From assembly GCA_038087015.1 (NCBI GenBank), contig JASBNA010000010.1:806001-870000 (forward strand): a DNA stretch of 64,000 nt, given 5' to 3'. The DNA is from Cerrena zonata (taxonomy: Eukaryota; Basidiomycota; Agaricomycetes; Polyporales; Cerrenaceae). Below the pieces are notes generated by a model, which did no database searches, had not been told where the DNA came from, and saw only the letters and a program-made list of their open reading frames with translations. This document shows positions 46,149 through 56,085 of this stretch, piece after piece; position 1 is the first letter of the stretch; the number at the start of each line of letters is the position of its first letter. Both the position numbers and the translations under genes were made by a program.

Positions 46149-47897
46149 CTAATCTTCATCCTTGACCCCCCTGTCGACGTACCACCCCTTCAACCACTTC
46201 TCCGCATCCCCATATTCGCCTTTCACCTTGCCCAACAAGGGTTCAATCTTCTTCATCGCGCCTTCTTCCGTCAGAGCCGATCCAGCCTCCTCGTCCCATT
46301 TCTTCCCGTAGTGCTGCATTCGTTCGCATGATTTTTGCACTCGGGTGATCCCGAGAGCAGCAGAAGAGCCTTTGAGGAAGTGGCCGAGGTCAGAGAGCTT
46401 GAGGAGGTTCTTGGCGGCGCTGTAAAGGAGGATGAGTTAGAGAGAAGGGAACAGAGGATATACAACGGCAGAAAGGAGATGAATAAATAGTGTTTCGGGT
46501 TAGAAGAATGATTCGTGTCTGCTCAACCCGAAACTGTACGAATAAAATAAGACAGCCATTCGTCATTTCTCTTGTAGGTGCCATATCGCAAGCGCTGCCT
46601 GAGTATAGTATCCAGCTAGACATGAACCATGGGACATGCATCCAGCTTCACAGCGTATCGAGGAGAAGAGGTCTGCAATGCCAAGGAGAATCGAGCGGAA
46701 AGAATTGTGGTAGACGATGGTGTATCAACCAACTCCTGGTCCGATCATAGACTGAGTTCGAAGTTGATGGTCTGACCGGATGTCGAAAGGAGTCTCTGAA
46801 GAACCTGGCCACACGCAAACATATTTGTTGACGATACAAACGCCAACGATTATCAATAATAGGATGCCGAAACTTGACATTCGGCCTATTTAGACAACCA
46901 CGGGCGTTTTGTGATCAATGTCGGGATCTGAATCCGACTTGAGGATTATTGGGTTGAGTTGAGCAAAAGGTACGACGTTGTCGATGACTTGACACTACGT
47001 CATACCTTTCACATTCTAGTTCTTCCGAGAGATGGCAAGAGAACCAACACTTGGGATGTAGTAGGACGATGTAGTCAAGGTGAATAAGTGGGCCTCAACA
47101 TTCTCTGTGTGCTTGTGAACAGCCGAGATTGACATACGTCATACAATCCCTGGCCTAGATATGCCGAGCCGACAACGACCTCCGACAAGGCAAGGTGGAG
47201 AGATGTGTACACGAGGACGTGGAGGAGTCCAGGAAATTAAACAATCGGACGATTGGGGCGAAACAAGAAGAACGTGAAGAAGACCGAAATGGGGCACTCA
47301 CAAGGCTTGCTCCATCTCGTCGAACGTACTGCGTGCTTGTGTGAAGTACGCTTTCACCATTCCGTAAGAGAAGTCGTGGGTGTCGTCCTCGTCGAGCTCG
47401 ACGATTTGGTTGAATGTCTCCTCGTCAATCATGTCAGGGACTCGTTGCGGGCTGTCATGTTTAAATCCATTGTTAGTTTCTGTATTCCGAACCAAAGTAA
47501 TGTAGGATGTGCGATGAGGGACAGCGCAACGTCATGTTCACACAGACCATCCCCGCTCGCCGCTCACGCTCACAACCGTCCGTACATCGATATACCATCC
47601 AATGATTACACTCACCTCTTCTTCTTTGACTGGCTGAACATCTTCCACTTCCTTCTTCAGTGGAACTTGAACTGCCGCCACAGGTATGGGAGCGGGTGCT
47701 GGTGGAGGTGGAGGTTTACTCGTTGATGGTGCCCCCCGTACCGCGTCAGCGTGCTTTACATCCTCAATAACACTCCGACCATTTAATCTCTCTTCTTTCG
47801 ACGGTGGGGATGACGATCGACGGCGTGCGGAGGGTGAGTCGGGCGCTCGGGGTGATCGTGGCGATGGAGGGATGGTCGTTGGTGGTCGAAAAGACAT
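46149..47897 (-). CDS. YPD1: Histidine-containing phosphotransfer protein, Ypd1 type
   Basis: Ypd1 passes phosphate between hybrid histidine kinases and response regulators (Ssk1, Skn7) in the fungal stress phosphorelay. The HPt domain is clear: EETFNQIVELDEDDTHDFS (near 47,430-47,375), AYFTQARSTFDEMEQA, then LSDLGHFLKGSSAALGITRV, in which the His of HFLKGSSA is the phosphoacceptor, RMQHYGKKW, and a C-terminal helix to stop at 46,149. Exon 3 is 46,419-46,149 and exon 2 is 47,451-47,302. A Pro/Ser-rich N-terminus (MSFRPPTTIPPSPRSP) is read at 47,897-47,616, but its GTGAGT junction to exon 2 does not keep phase, so the start is uncertain. The intron between exons 2 and 3 is about 880 bases, very long for this genome. 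Confidence 0.8.
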
Positions 47898-48504
47898 CTT
47901 GAATGGCCAGCTGAGACGTTAGGTATCAGGCCAGGTGAACGGTCAATTGAGAGTCTTTGGGGTGGCCAGTGAAGACGAGAAGGCCACCGAAGATGAGAGT
48001 GGGTCAGAGATGAAAGAAAGTGAGGGATAAGCGACAAAATGTGGATATACTGATAATCTCTACCACCTCGGATCACGATCGGTTGTCGCCGTCGTGTCGT
48101 CATTCCAATCGGGCATGTGAGACGGTCGAATAGAATATTGATTAGACACATGTTTGCGGAGAAAATAATGAAACTGAACATAGTTGTCGCAACCACAGAC
48201 AGAGCATAAACTAGGGTACCATATCCAACAGAGTCCATACATGATAAATTCGGATTTCTAGTGTTGGTGCCAATATCCAAACGATCTCCTCCAGTTCAAT
48301 ATCTTCAAATAGAGAGACGGACGGTTCACCGGGATCATGGATAGTACCAGAGAAGCTATAAGTACATTTAGTTAACTCTTTTATAATCATGACATAGCTT
48401 TAAGGAGGGGTACTTACTACACTTTTATGTTCAAAGCACAAATCTCTTTGCCGACTCTCGACCCACATCATATTAAGTATTTTGTCAAAAAATGAAGTTG
48501 AACT
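47898..48504. other. Upstream of YPD1; remnant resembling a DUF6533 tail
   Basis: The minus strand at about 48,365-48,280 follows a TTATAG acceptor-like site and reads SGTIHDPGEPSVSLFEDIELEEIV. That resembles the last exon of D1 (SGITHDSEV...IEEIELQEIV) and D3 (FEEIEMQEIV). The rest of a D gene is not present, perhaps because of the retrotransposon 140 bases away. Otherwise only short frames are seen. The YPD1 promoter should lie here. Confidence 0.35.
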
Positions 48505-48926
48505 TGTAACGGTTAAGTCGTTACACGGTCACTTTAGCACAACACGGTCTATGTAGCACTCACCTTTGATACACTCATGGAACATTGTAGATAGACTTAT
48601 TACGTACCGCATGCAACGCTTCGCTTACCATCATATAGTTTCCTTTTTCATCTATATGGGCACTGTAGATACTTTCTCCTATCCTTCCGTCTCGTCTTAT
48701 GTTTGTTTCTATTTGGTTCTATTCTTGGCATGGATACATAGTAAATACCTCGCACTGCTCTACTGTACCCTCGTCGAATCAACGCCAGTGTTGGCACCCC
48801 TTACGGTCTAAACATCGTCTGCCTTCATCTCGCGTTCCCGCTCCTCCTCGTCCTCCTCTCTCTCTCTCTATTCCTTCTGTGCATTTCTAGCTCCCACGGA
48901 AGGCTCGTCTTGACGTGCCCTTCACA
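48505..48926 (+). repeat. 5' LTR, 422 bases
   Basis: It begins TGTAACGGTTAAG and ends CCCTTCACA. The only difference from the 3' LTR is G at 48,898 against A at 55,673. A TATA-like ATAGTAAATA near 48,738-48,747 lies about 30 bases upstream of the segment complementary to the primer-binding region, so transcription probably starts close to 48,770. Confidence 0.95.
48773..48782 (+). promoter_or_regulatory. Putative self-primer at the transcript 5' end
   Basis: GTCGAATCAA inside the LTR is a perfect 10-base complement of TTGATTCGAC just after the LTR. In the Tf1/sushi group of chromoviruses the 5' end of the RNA folds back and primes reverse transcription. The position downstream of a TATA-like motif fits this. 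Confidence 0.6.
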
Positions 48927-48928
48927 GT

Positions 48929-48938
48929 TTGATTCGAC
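48929..48938 (+). promoter_or_regulatory. Primer-binding site, self-priming type
   Basis: TTGATTCGAC starts two bases after the 5' LTR and pairs with 48,773-48,782. No TGG, the mark of tRNA 3'-CCA priming, follows the LTR. A resemblance to a reverse-complemented tRNA T arm is noted as the alternative. Confidence 0.6.
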
Positions 48939-49099
48939 CCAACCCTAATTGGGACTCTAGAACTCACGGTACCGTCCTTCTTTTGATTGCCCTTCTGGGT
49001 ACCTCCAACTTTTTCGAATTTTTGCACAACATTCTACTCGTTTACCTCATTTCTTTTAGCTTTCTATCCATTTGTTAGGTTCTACTGAACACTGTAGAA

Positions 49100-50248
49100 A
49101 TGTTTTCAGGAGCAGAAACACCCGATACCAACCAGTGGGGTGGTGATACTACACCCCATCCCACGCCTGTCACCCAATCTACACCCATCCCAGAGGCTTC
49201 TCCGGCCGGCTTTGCATCTGTTGAAGAAGAGCGACGGGCCATCTGGTCTGCTCTCCTTGCTCTTGGACGCAATGTCGATGCTGCCAGCGATTCCCACCGC
49301 CAGTATGGTCATGCCATCGAGGCGATCACTCAACGTCTTTCCACTGTGCCGCCCTCTGTCCCTGCCCCTCAACCTCAACGAGATCCACATGGTCTCTTCT
49401 CTGCTCCACTCTCCGACTCTCCTCGCGGTGCACCTCGTTTCAAAGAACCCTTCATGTTCGATGGTTCTGCCGCCAATGTTGTCCCTTGGCTCTGTGAAAT
49501 CCGAGATGCTGTCCACCTACAACGTGCCACTCTCCCTACAGACTACGACAAGTCCGTTTACCTCGCTGGTTACCTCAAGCAGGGTACCCCCAAGAGCTGG
49601 TACCAAGGTATTCGAGCCTCCAACGAGGACTTACTTTATGACTTTGATGCTTTAGTCAAGGATTTCCGTGATCACTTCGGTGACTCCAATGTCTCAGCCA
49701 CCTCCCTTCGAAAACTCAAGGTCCTCAAGCAGACTGGATCTTGTGCCAGCTATGCTTCTAGGTCGCGCGAGCTACATGTTGACTGCGACCTCAATGAAAG
49801 CACCAAGATCGACATGTTCTATGCCAGGCTCAAAGATCCTGTCAAGGATCTCTTGTTGAACATCAAACGTTCGCCGGTATTTGATGAATTCGTTACTCAA
49901 TGCATTGATATAGATAATCGCCTACATGAGCGAGAGCTGGAACGCAAACACAGCACCTCAGCTCCTACTCCTCGTCGTACTCAAGACCACCATCAACCTC
50001 GTCAAAACTATACTCAAGCTGCTGCTCCCTCAACTTCATCTCAGGTCGTTCCAATGGAGATCGATGCTGTAAAGCGCGGTCCTATCTCGACTGATGAAAA
50101 GGCTCGTCGTAAACGCGAGGGTCTTTGCTTCTATTGCGGTCAGGGTAAGCACCATGTAGAGGATTGTCCTAACATGTCCGAGAAGGCCAAGTTGGCTTTC
50201 AAGGCCCGCAGGAATGCTCAACAGGCTTCCTCGTCGGGAAAAGCGTAA
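49100..50248 (+). CDS. gag: Gag polyprotein of the chromovirus
   Basis: It is 382 residues from ATG 49,100 (MFSGAETPDTNQWG) to TAA 50,246. It assembles the cytoplasmic virus-like particle and packages the RNA. Residues about 115-200 form the Retrotrans_gag domain (FMFDGSAANVVPWLCEI, KSWYQGI, FRDHFGD). Residues 343-356 form a CCHC zinc knuckle (CFYCGQGKHHVEDC). The N-terminus is Pro/Thr-rich. The stop lies two codons after a slippery GGGAAAA, so gag is the default product and a fraction of ribosomes should enter pol. Intact. Confidence 0.95.
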   Translation: MFSGAETPDTNQWGGDTTPHPTPVTQSTPIPEASPAGFASVEEERRAIWSALLALGRNVDAASDSHRQYGHAIEAITQRLSTVPPSVPAPQPQRDPHGLFSAPLSDSPRGAPRFKEPFMFDGSAANVVPWLCEIRDAVHLQRATLPTDYDKSVYLAGYLKQGTPKSWYQGIRASNEDLLYDFDALVKDFRDHFGDSNVSATSLRKLKVLKQTGSCASYASRSRELHVDCDLNESTKIDMFYARLKDPVKDLLLNIKRSPVFDEFVTQCIDIDNRLHERELERKHSTSAPTPRRTQDHHQPRQNYTQAAAPSTSSQVVPMEIDAVKRGPISTDEKARRKREGLCFYCGQGKHHVEDCPNMSEKAKLAFKARRNAQQASSSGKA

Positions 50249-50292
50249 CCGGTGGTTCTCCTGTCCCAGGGCTTCCGGTAAACGACGGGACA
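50236..50292 (+). promoter_or_regulatory. Programmed -1 frameshift signal between gag and pol
   Basis: The heptamer G-GGA-AAA in the gag frame (50,236-50,242) is of the X-XXY-YYZ type. After a 5-base spacer, ACCGG (50,248-50,252) can pair with CCGGT (50,275-50,279). TGTCCC (50,262-50,267) can pair with GGGACA (50,287-50,292). The two stems interleave as an H-type pseudoknot. The -1 frame is open from 50,242 into the protease. Confidence 0.75.
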
Positions 50293-51463
50293 CGTTCTTC
50301 ACATCCTACCGTGAAGCCCACCCACGTCCGTTCGACAGATGGACGTTATATGCCCATTCAATCTTCGCTTTCTCCTCCACTCTATATCTTTTCTTCTCAT
50401 TCTCGTCTTAATTCTCCTGACCATTTCTTTATTAACGTTACTCTTCAATTTCCTAACAGAAAACCTATAAAAACATTCGCTCTTGTTGACTCAGGTGCAT
50501 CGGGATCTTGTATCTCAGATGTCTTTGCTCAACGTCACTCTATACCTCGCCGTCTTAAGGATGTGCCTGTCCCAGTTACTGCTGTGGACGATCGACCTAT
50601 CGCTTCTGGACTGGTCACTCATGACGTTATCACTGAACTAACAATTGACAAACATGCTGAGGTTATCGCCCTCGGTGTGGTTTCTGTCTCATACCCAATC
50701 ATTTTAGGTCTCGACTGGCTCCGACGCCATAACCCTGACATCGATTGGGAGAATATTGATCTCTCCCTTTCATGCTGTAACCTCACTCGAAACTCTCCTG
50801 TCACTGTCTCCGCCAAAGGCTTCGGTCTTATGCGCCCTCAAGGTCCAACTTACCTCAATTCTATTGCTACGACAGTCGGTCTAGGCTTCGGTCTTAACGG
50901 TTCTACTCTTGTCCCTCGACCTTCAACTCCTCCGCTAACCTCTGATCGTTCGGCCAACGACTCAATATCCACACCCACAACTCCTTCGAATCCTTTTGCT
51001 TCCTCGTTCCTCTCTTGGGCTGGCTTCGGTCGCCCCAAGTCTGGACCCTTACCTTTGCCTTTGCCTAAGCGCAAACCTGATGTAGCGGTTGTCAACCCTC
51101 GTCGATTTCTCAAGTACTCCAAGTCTTCTCCTGTTGCACTAATTCGCTTTCATGCTGTAGGAACTCCCTCATATAACCTCGCTTCAATGTCCGAGTCTAC
51201 TTTGGCATCTGAACTTGGTCCTGACCTTGAGCCGTCACCAGCTGAGGATCCTTCCAATGACTTTACGTCTCATGTCCCTCCGAAGTACATGCCTTGGGCC
51301 TCTGTCTTCTCTCCAGTTGATGTCGATAATCTTCCGCCACACCGGCCTTATGATATCGATATTGAACTCGAAGATGGTAAGACTCCACCTTTTGGTACGA
51401 TGTATCGGTTGTCTCCCGATGAGCGTACTGCTCTGACAGAGTACATCGAGTCGAACCTTAAGA
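50242..51463 (+). CDS. pol: Pol, first part: linker and aspartic protease
   Basis: The frame is open in -1 relative to gag from the slippery site. Its first ATG is only at 50,311+, so expression needs the frameshift. The retroviral-type protease motif FALVDSGASGSCISD lies at about 50,476-50,520, followed by a flap-like ASGLVTHDV and ILGLDWLRRHNP near 50,701-50,735. A Ser/Pro-rich linker leads to the front of reverse transcriptase (PPHRPYDIDIELEDGKTPP, LSPDERTALTEYIESNL). The frame is cut at 51,463 by the nested foldback element. The part after it continues in the frame expected if that element and one target copy were absent. Confidence 0.93.
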
Positions 51464-52178
51464 CACTGGATTGTAACCCAAATTTTAGGCTTTATAAAAG
51501 TCAGGTAAAATCTTATAAAAATTCTCTTACAAAATATACTTTTGAGCATTATAAAATTGTCAGAAAATGCTAAATTGCAGCAGAATTTGATAAATCATAA
51601 AAACCTATATAAATTCAGACTTTTGTATTCACTTTTTAGACTTTAGAAATATTGAATTTTCATATATTTTTTATAAGAGAAAAATTTACTATACAAAATT
51701 CAAAATTTTAATATACTTTTATTTCTCTAAAAATCATAATATAATTGTATATATGAAAATAAAGTTTTATAAATAGAGAGCCTAATAAGAAGATATAGAC
51801 TACTATTGTTGGTAAATCATAGTCTCTGTCAATTATACTATCTGATAGAGATATTGAAGTATGCAATATCACTGACCTTTCCAAACTAGCAGTTTAAATT
51901 TTATATTACTTTTGGAGAATCAAAAGTATATAAAAGTTTTGAATTTTATATAGTAAATTTTTCTCTAACAAAAAATGTATAAAAATTCAACATTTCTAAA
52001 GTCTAAAAATTGAATACAAAAGTCTGAATTTATATAGATTTTTATGATTCATCAAATTCTGCTGCAATTTAGCATTTTCTGACACTTTTATAGTGCTAAA
52101 AAGTATATTTTGTAAGAGAATTTTTATAAAACTTTACCTGACTTTTATGAAGCCTAAAATTTGGGCTACGATCCAGTG
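51464..52178. mobile_element. CACTG-ended foldback element (MITE, CACTA/EnSpm-like), 715 bases
   Basis: The ends are CACTGGAT...ATCCAGTG. The inverted repeats are about 257 bases long on each side (51,464-51,720 and 51,922-52,178), some 90 percent matched by eye, with a 201-base centre. It is flanked by AGA on both sides (51,461-51,463 and 52,179-52,181). CACTA/G termini with a 3-base duplication are the CACTA-superfamily signature. The sequence is extremely AT-rich and has no open frame. Insertion plus duplication adds 718 bases, which accounts exactly for the frame change between the two halves of pol. Confidence 0.9.
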
Positions 52179-52181
52179 AGA

Positions 52182-55100
52182 AAGGGTTTATCCGTCGTTC
52201 TACTTCTTCCGCCTCTTCACCCATTCTCTTTGTACGAAAGAAGACCGGTGACTTACGTCTCTGCGTCGACTATCGTGGACTCAATGCTATCACCAAAAAG
52301 AACCGTTATCCTCTCCCACTTATCGATGATCTCCTTGACCGCGTTCAGGGTTGTACGCACTTCACTGTGCTGGACCTTAAGAATGCATTTAACCTCATTC
52401 GAATCAAGGACGGAGATGAGTGGAAGACTGCTTTTCGTACCCCTCTCGGTCTCTATGAGTACCTCGTTATGCCTTTCGGACTTACTAATGCCCCTGCTAC
52501 TTTCCAAGCTTTCATCCAGGATACTCTTCGTGACTATCTTGACGTCTTTTGTGTTGTCTATCTTGATGACATTCTGATTTTCTCTCGTTCCCAGGCTGAG
52601 CACGATCAACATGTCTCGAAAGTGCTCGACCGCCTTCGTGATGCTCACCTCTTTGCTAACGCGGAGAAGTGTGAGTTCGATAAGTCTCAGGTGACGTACC
52701 TTGGGTATCTACTTGGTGCTGACGGCATTCGAATGGATCCTAAGAAGCTTGATACGGTCGCAAACTGGCCTGAGCCTACGTCTGTCAAAGACATCCAGTC
52801 TTTTCTTGGTTTTACCAACTTCTATCGTCGCTTCGTCGACCACTATGCTCGCATTGTGCTTCCCTTGAATGCACTTACTCGTAAAGATACCCCTTTCCTC
52901 TTCGGAGATGCCTGTCGTAATGCTTTCAACGACCTCAAAAAGGCTCTCATCTCCTACCCTGTCCTTCGTCACTTTGACATTTCTCGTCCTTGCACCCTTT
53001 CTACTGATGCTTCAGATTTTGCAATTTCAGGTGTTTTGCAACAACCTGACACTGACGGTTCACTTCACCCTGTCGGTTACTACTCACGCAAGCTTACACC
53101 CGCTGAAATCAACTACGAAGTCCACGATAAAGAACTCCTTGCTGTCGTCGAATCCTTTCGTGACATGCGAGCGTGGCTTCATGGTTCTTCACCACCCGTT
53201 TCGGTCATCTCTGACCACAAGAACCTTGAGTATTTCATGTCTTCTCGTGTTTTAAATCGCCGACAAGCTCGTTGGTCGATGTTTCTTTCAGAATTCAATT
53301 TTAAACTCGTCTGGGGCCCTGGCCATAAAAACGTTGCTGACTCTCCTTCCCGACGGCCTGACTTCGCGCCTAAAAAGGGGGATGACGTCCTAGAAGCACA
53401 ACACCAGACTCTTTTGACCCCCAAGCACACTGAACTTCTTTTTCTTTCAACAGATTCTTCTTCTCCATCTTCGCCTACTGACACCATTCAAGTCTCGGCT
53501 CTCACCACTCTTGCCATCGACAATTCAGTCCTCCTAGAACGCTTCAAGACTGCGTTTAAGGAAGATTCCATATGGCGCAAAGCTTTGGCAGTCAGAAACT
53601 CTGACTTTGCTGTTCAAGACGACATGGTCTTTCACAAAGGCCGTCTCTATGTCCCTCCTCCATTGCGCGCTGACATTCTTCATTCTCGTCATGATGCTCT
53701 CATTGCAGGTCACCCTGGACGCAACCACACTCTCGCCTTTGTCCAGCGTGATTACTCTTGGCCTGGCATGCAGACTTACATTCGCCGCTATGTCCAAGCG
53801 TGTGATGTTTGTGCTCGCATTAAAACGCCTCGTCACAAACCCTATGGACTCCTCCAACCTTTGGAGCTCCCCAACCGTCCGTGGAAGTCTATCACCATGG
53901 ACTTCATCGTAAAGCTTCCCATCTCACATGGCTATGACTCGATTTGGGTCGTCTGTGATCGTCTGACTCGTGCTGCACATTTCGTGCCATGCAAGGAGTC
54001 TATGACTGCTGCTGAACTAGCATGGTTATTCCTCGATCGCATCTTCCGTCATCACGGCTTACCAGAGTCTATTATCTCTGACCGTGGTTCGCTTTTCGTC
54101 TCCCATTTCTGGAAAGAACTCACTGCCGCTTTACAAGTTAATCACAGGACTTCTACTGCGTATCACCCTCAGACCGATGGTCTCACCGAGCGCACCAATC
54201 AAACACTCGAGACATATCTCCGGGCGTACTGCTCATACCAGCAGGATGACTGGGTTGATTATCTCCCCATCGCTGAGTTCGCATTCAACAATGCTGAGAA
54301 TGCTTCCACCAAACAAACACCATTCTTCGCCAACTTCGCCTTTCATCCTTCCTTCGAACCTCAGATCACTGAGCGACACACTGTCCCCGCTGCTCATGAT
54401 CTTGCCACCCGTCTCGACCTCATTCATGCTGAACTACAAGCCGAACTAAAACACGCGCAAGGAGTTCAGTCTCACCAATACAACAAGCACGTTACTGACG
54501 CACCCGACTACAAGCCTGATCAACTTGTTTGGCTCCTTCGTCGTAACATCAAAACCACTCGTCCCTCGGACAAACTCGACCACCGTCGACTTGGTCCCTT
54601 CCCCATTTCTCATAAAATCTCTCCTCTCGTCTATCAACTCCGTCTCCCTTCCTATCTCTCTCGTCTTCACCCCGTCTTCCATGTTTCCCTTCTTGAACCT
54701 TACACCGACCCTTCCGAATTTCACCAGCATGCTTCCCCCGAACCTTTTGACCTTCATAACGATTCTATTCCTTCTAACACTTCCCTTTCTATCGACTCTA
54801 TCCTCGACTCACGCAAAATTGGTCATCGATACGAGTATTTCGTTCATTGGAAGTCTCTACCCGACGAAGAGAACTCTTGGGTTCCTCTTTCCGACATACC
54901 CACTTCCTCTAATGAACTTATCCACCACTTCCATCGCCGTCACCCCCGTGCACCGCGTCCTCATCAACTTATATTAGATCAGACTTTTCCTCCACCCGTT
55001 TCTCTTAATGCTGATAACTCTATTCTTCCCCCTTCTGCTCCACAGATGCCCTCCGTCGCTGCCTCCTCCGTTGCCATTCCCGTTGCCCGTCCTGCCGTAC

Positions 55101-55231
55101 CTCCTGCCGCTGCCCGTCCTGCCTCTCCTCCGCCCGTACACGAGAACCTCCGCTCGTCGTATACTCCCCCAATTCAAACTACGACTCGCTCTGGTCGTGT
55201 TTCTCGTCCTGCCGCAAGGCTCGACTTGTAA
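52182..55231 (+). CDS. pol: Pol, second part: reverse transcriptase, RNase H, integrase, chromodomain
   Basis: Open from the right flank of the foldback element to TAA 55,229. RT: FVRKKTGDLRLCVDYRGLN, MPFGLTNAPATFQ and catalytic YLDD at 52,559-52,570. RNase H: STDASDFAISGVLQ near 53,000 and ELLAVVESFRDMRAWL. Integrase: HHCC zinc region (HDALIAGHPGRNHT ... CDVC, 53,690-53,815). The catalytic Asp-Asp-Glu are at MDFIVKLP (53,896), ISDRGS (54,077) and TERTNQ (54,186). The GPY/F-type module is HRRLGPFPI near 54,585. Chromodomain: YFVHWKSLPDEENSWVPLSDI at about 54,835-54,900, which in chromoviruses steers insertion to marked chromatin. Ala/Pro-rich tail. Intact. Confidence 0.96.
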
Positions 55232-55267
55232 TCATCCTTCTTTATTGCGTTGATTCGCTCGCGCTTG

Positions 55268-55279
55268 AAAAGGGGATGA
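55268..55279 (+). promoter_or_regulatory. Polypurine tract
   Basis: AAAAGGGGATGA directly precedes the 3' LTR and is the expected primer for plus-strand DNA synthesis. It lies about 40 bases after the pol stop. Confidence 0.85.
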
Positions 55280-55701
55280 TGTAACGGTTAAGTCGTTACA
55301 CGGTCACTTTAGCACAACACGGTCTATGTAGCACTCACCTTTGATACACTCATGGAACATTGTAGATAGACTTATTACGTACCGCATGCAACGCTTCGCT
55401 TACCATCATATAGTTTCCTTTTTCATCTATATGGGCACTGTAGATACTTTCTCCTATCCTTCCGTCTCGTCTTATGTTTGTTTCTATTTGGTTCTATTCT
55501 TGGCATGGATACATAGTAAATACCTCGCACTGCTCTACTGTACCCTCGTCGAATCAACGCCAGTGTTGGCACCCCTTACGGTCTAAACATCGTCTGCCTT
55601 CATCTCGCGTTCCCGCTCCTCCTCGTCCTCCTCTCTCTCTCTCTATTCCTTCTGTGCATTTCTAGCTCCCACAGAAGGCTCGTCTTGACGTGCCCTTCAC
55701 A
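55280..55701 (+). repeat. 3' LTR, 422 bases
   Basis: Identical to the 5' LTR except A at 55,673. It is followed by the target duplication GAACT at 55,702-55,706. Confidence 0.95.
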
Positions 55702-55706
55702 GAACT

Positions 55707-56085
55707 TCAAGTCAGGCGGACTGGTATGATGGCCAAATTTGTCAGTACACCTGACACTTTGATGCTGGGTCGGCTGCTTCCCAGTATATTACTAAAAAAA
55801 CATTGGTTCAAGACTTCTTGTAATATGGCTACTGTCAGACTTATGGGTATTTTATTCTAGAGAATGCAACCTTTCTATATTACAAACTGACTACTGATTA
55901 GTTCATTTAAGAACTTTTTCAATATGAAACTAGGTCCAGTTTATATTTGACTTGTAGTTGCCCAAGATCATCACTTCATGTAACTTGAAAAGTCAAATAT
56001 ACATCATAAACATAGAGAGAACAAGGACTATATAAATGGACCAAGACAAATCAGGAATAGATTCCAGAATCTCATATTCATATAT
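55707..56085. other. 3' flank of D3 beside the retrotransposon
   Basis: AT-rich, with no open frame of note. It is the sequence into which the chromovirus inserted, downstream of the D3 stop codon. I see nothing else. Confidence 0.5.

Larger units (their letters stand above)
48505..55701 (+). mobile_element. Ty3/Gypsy chromovirus LTR retrotransposon, full length, young
   Basis: The element spans 7,197 bases including a nested 715-base insertion. Two 422-base LTRs (TG...CA) differ at a single site. The 5-base duplication GAACT flanks it at 48,500-48,504 and 55,702-55,706. It encodes gag with a zinc knuckle, protease, reverse transcriptase, RNase H, integrase with GPY/F-type module and a C-terminal chromodomain. 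The order RT-RH-IN defines Ty3/Gypsy and the chromodomain the chromovirus clade. Gag and pol frames are open apart from the nested element. It lies at the junction between the core and the inverted arm, 385 bases from the end of D3. Confidence 0.97.

Noticed and set aside
47253..47726. 157-codon plus-strand open frame
   Set aside because: It lies antisense across YPD1 exons 1-2 and their intron and has no domain.
47783..48280. 165-codon minus-strand frame
   Set aside because: It overlaps the YPD1 N-terminal exon in another frame and reads His/Arg/Pro-rich shadow sequence.
48566..48811. 81-codon frame repeated identically at 55,341-55,586
   Set aside because: Both lie in the LTRs and are identical only because the LTRs are; there is no domain or context for a gene.
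48927..48965. tRNA-type or half-tRNA primer-binding site after the 5' LTR
   Set aside because: There is no TGG after the LTR. Resemblance to a reversed tRNA T arm is short, while a perfect 10-base match to the LTR explains the site better.
52161..52577. 138-codon frame at the right edge of the foldback element
   Set aside because: It is an off-frame reading of the reverse transcriptase, which is unmistakable in the adjacent frame.
53179..53487. 102-codon minus-strand frame
   Set aside because: It is antisense to the RNase H to integrase part of pol.
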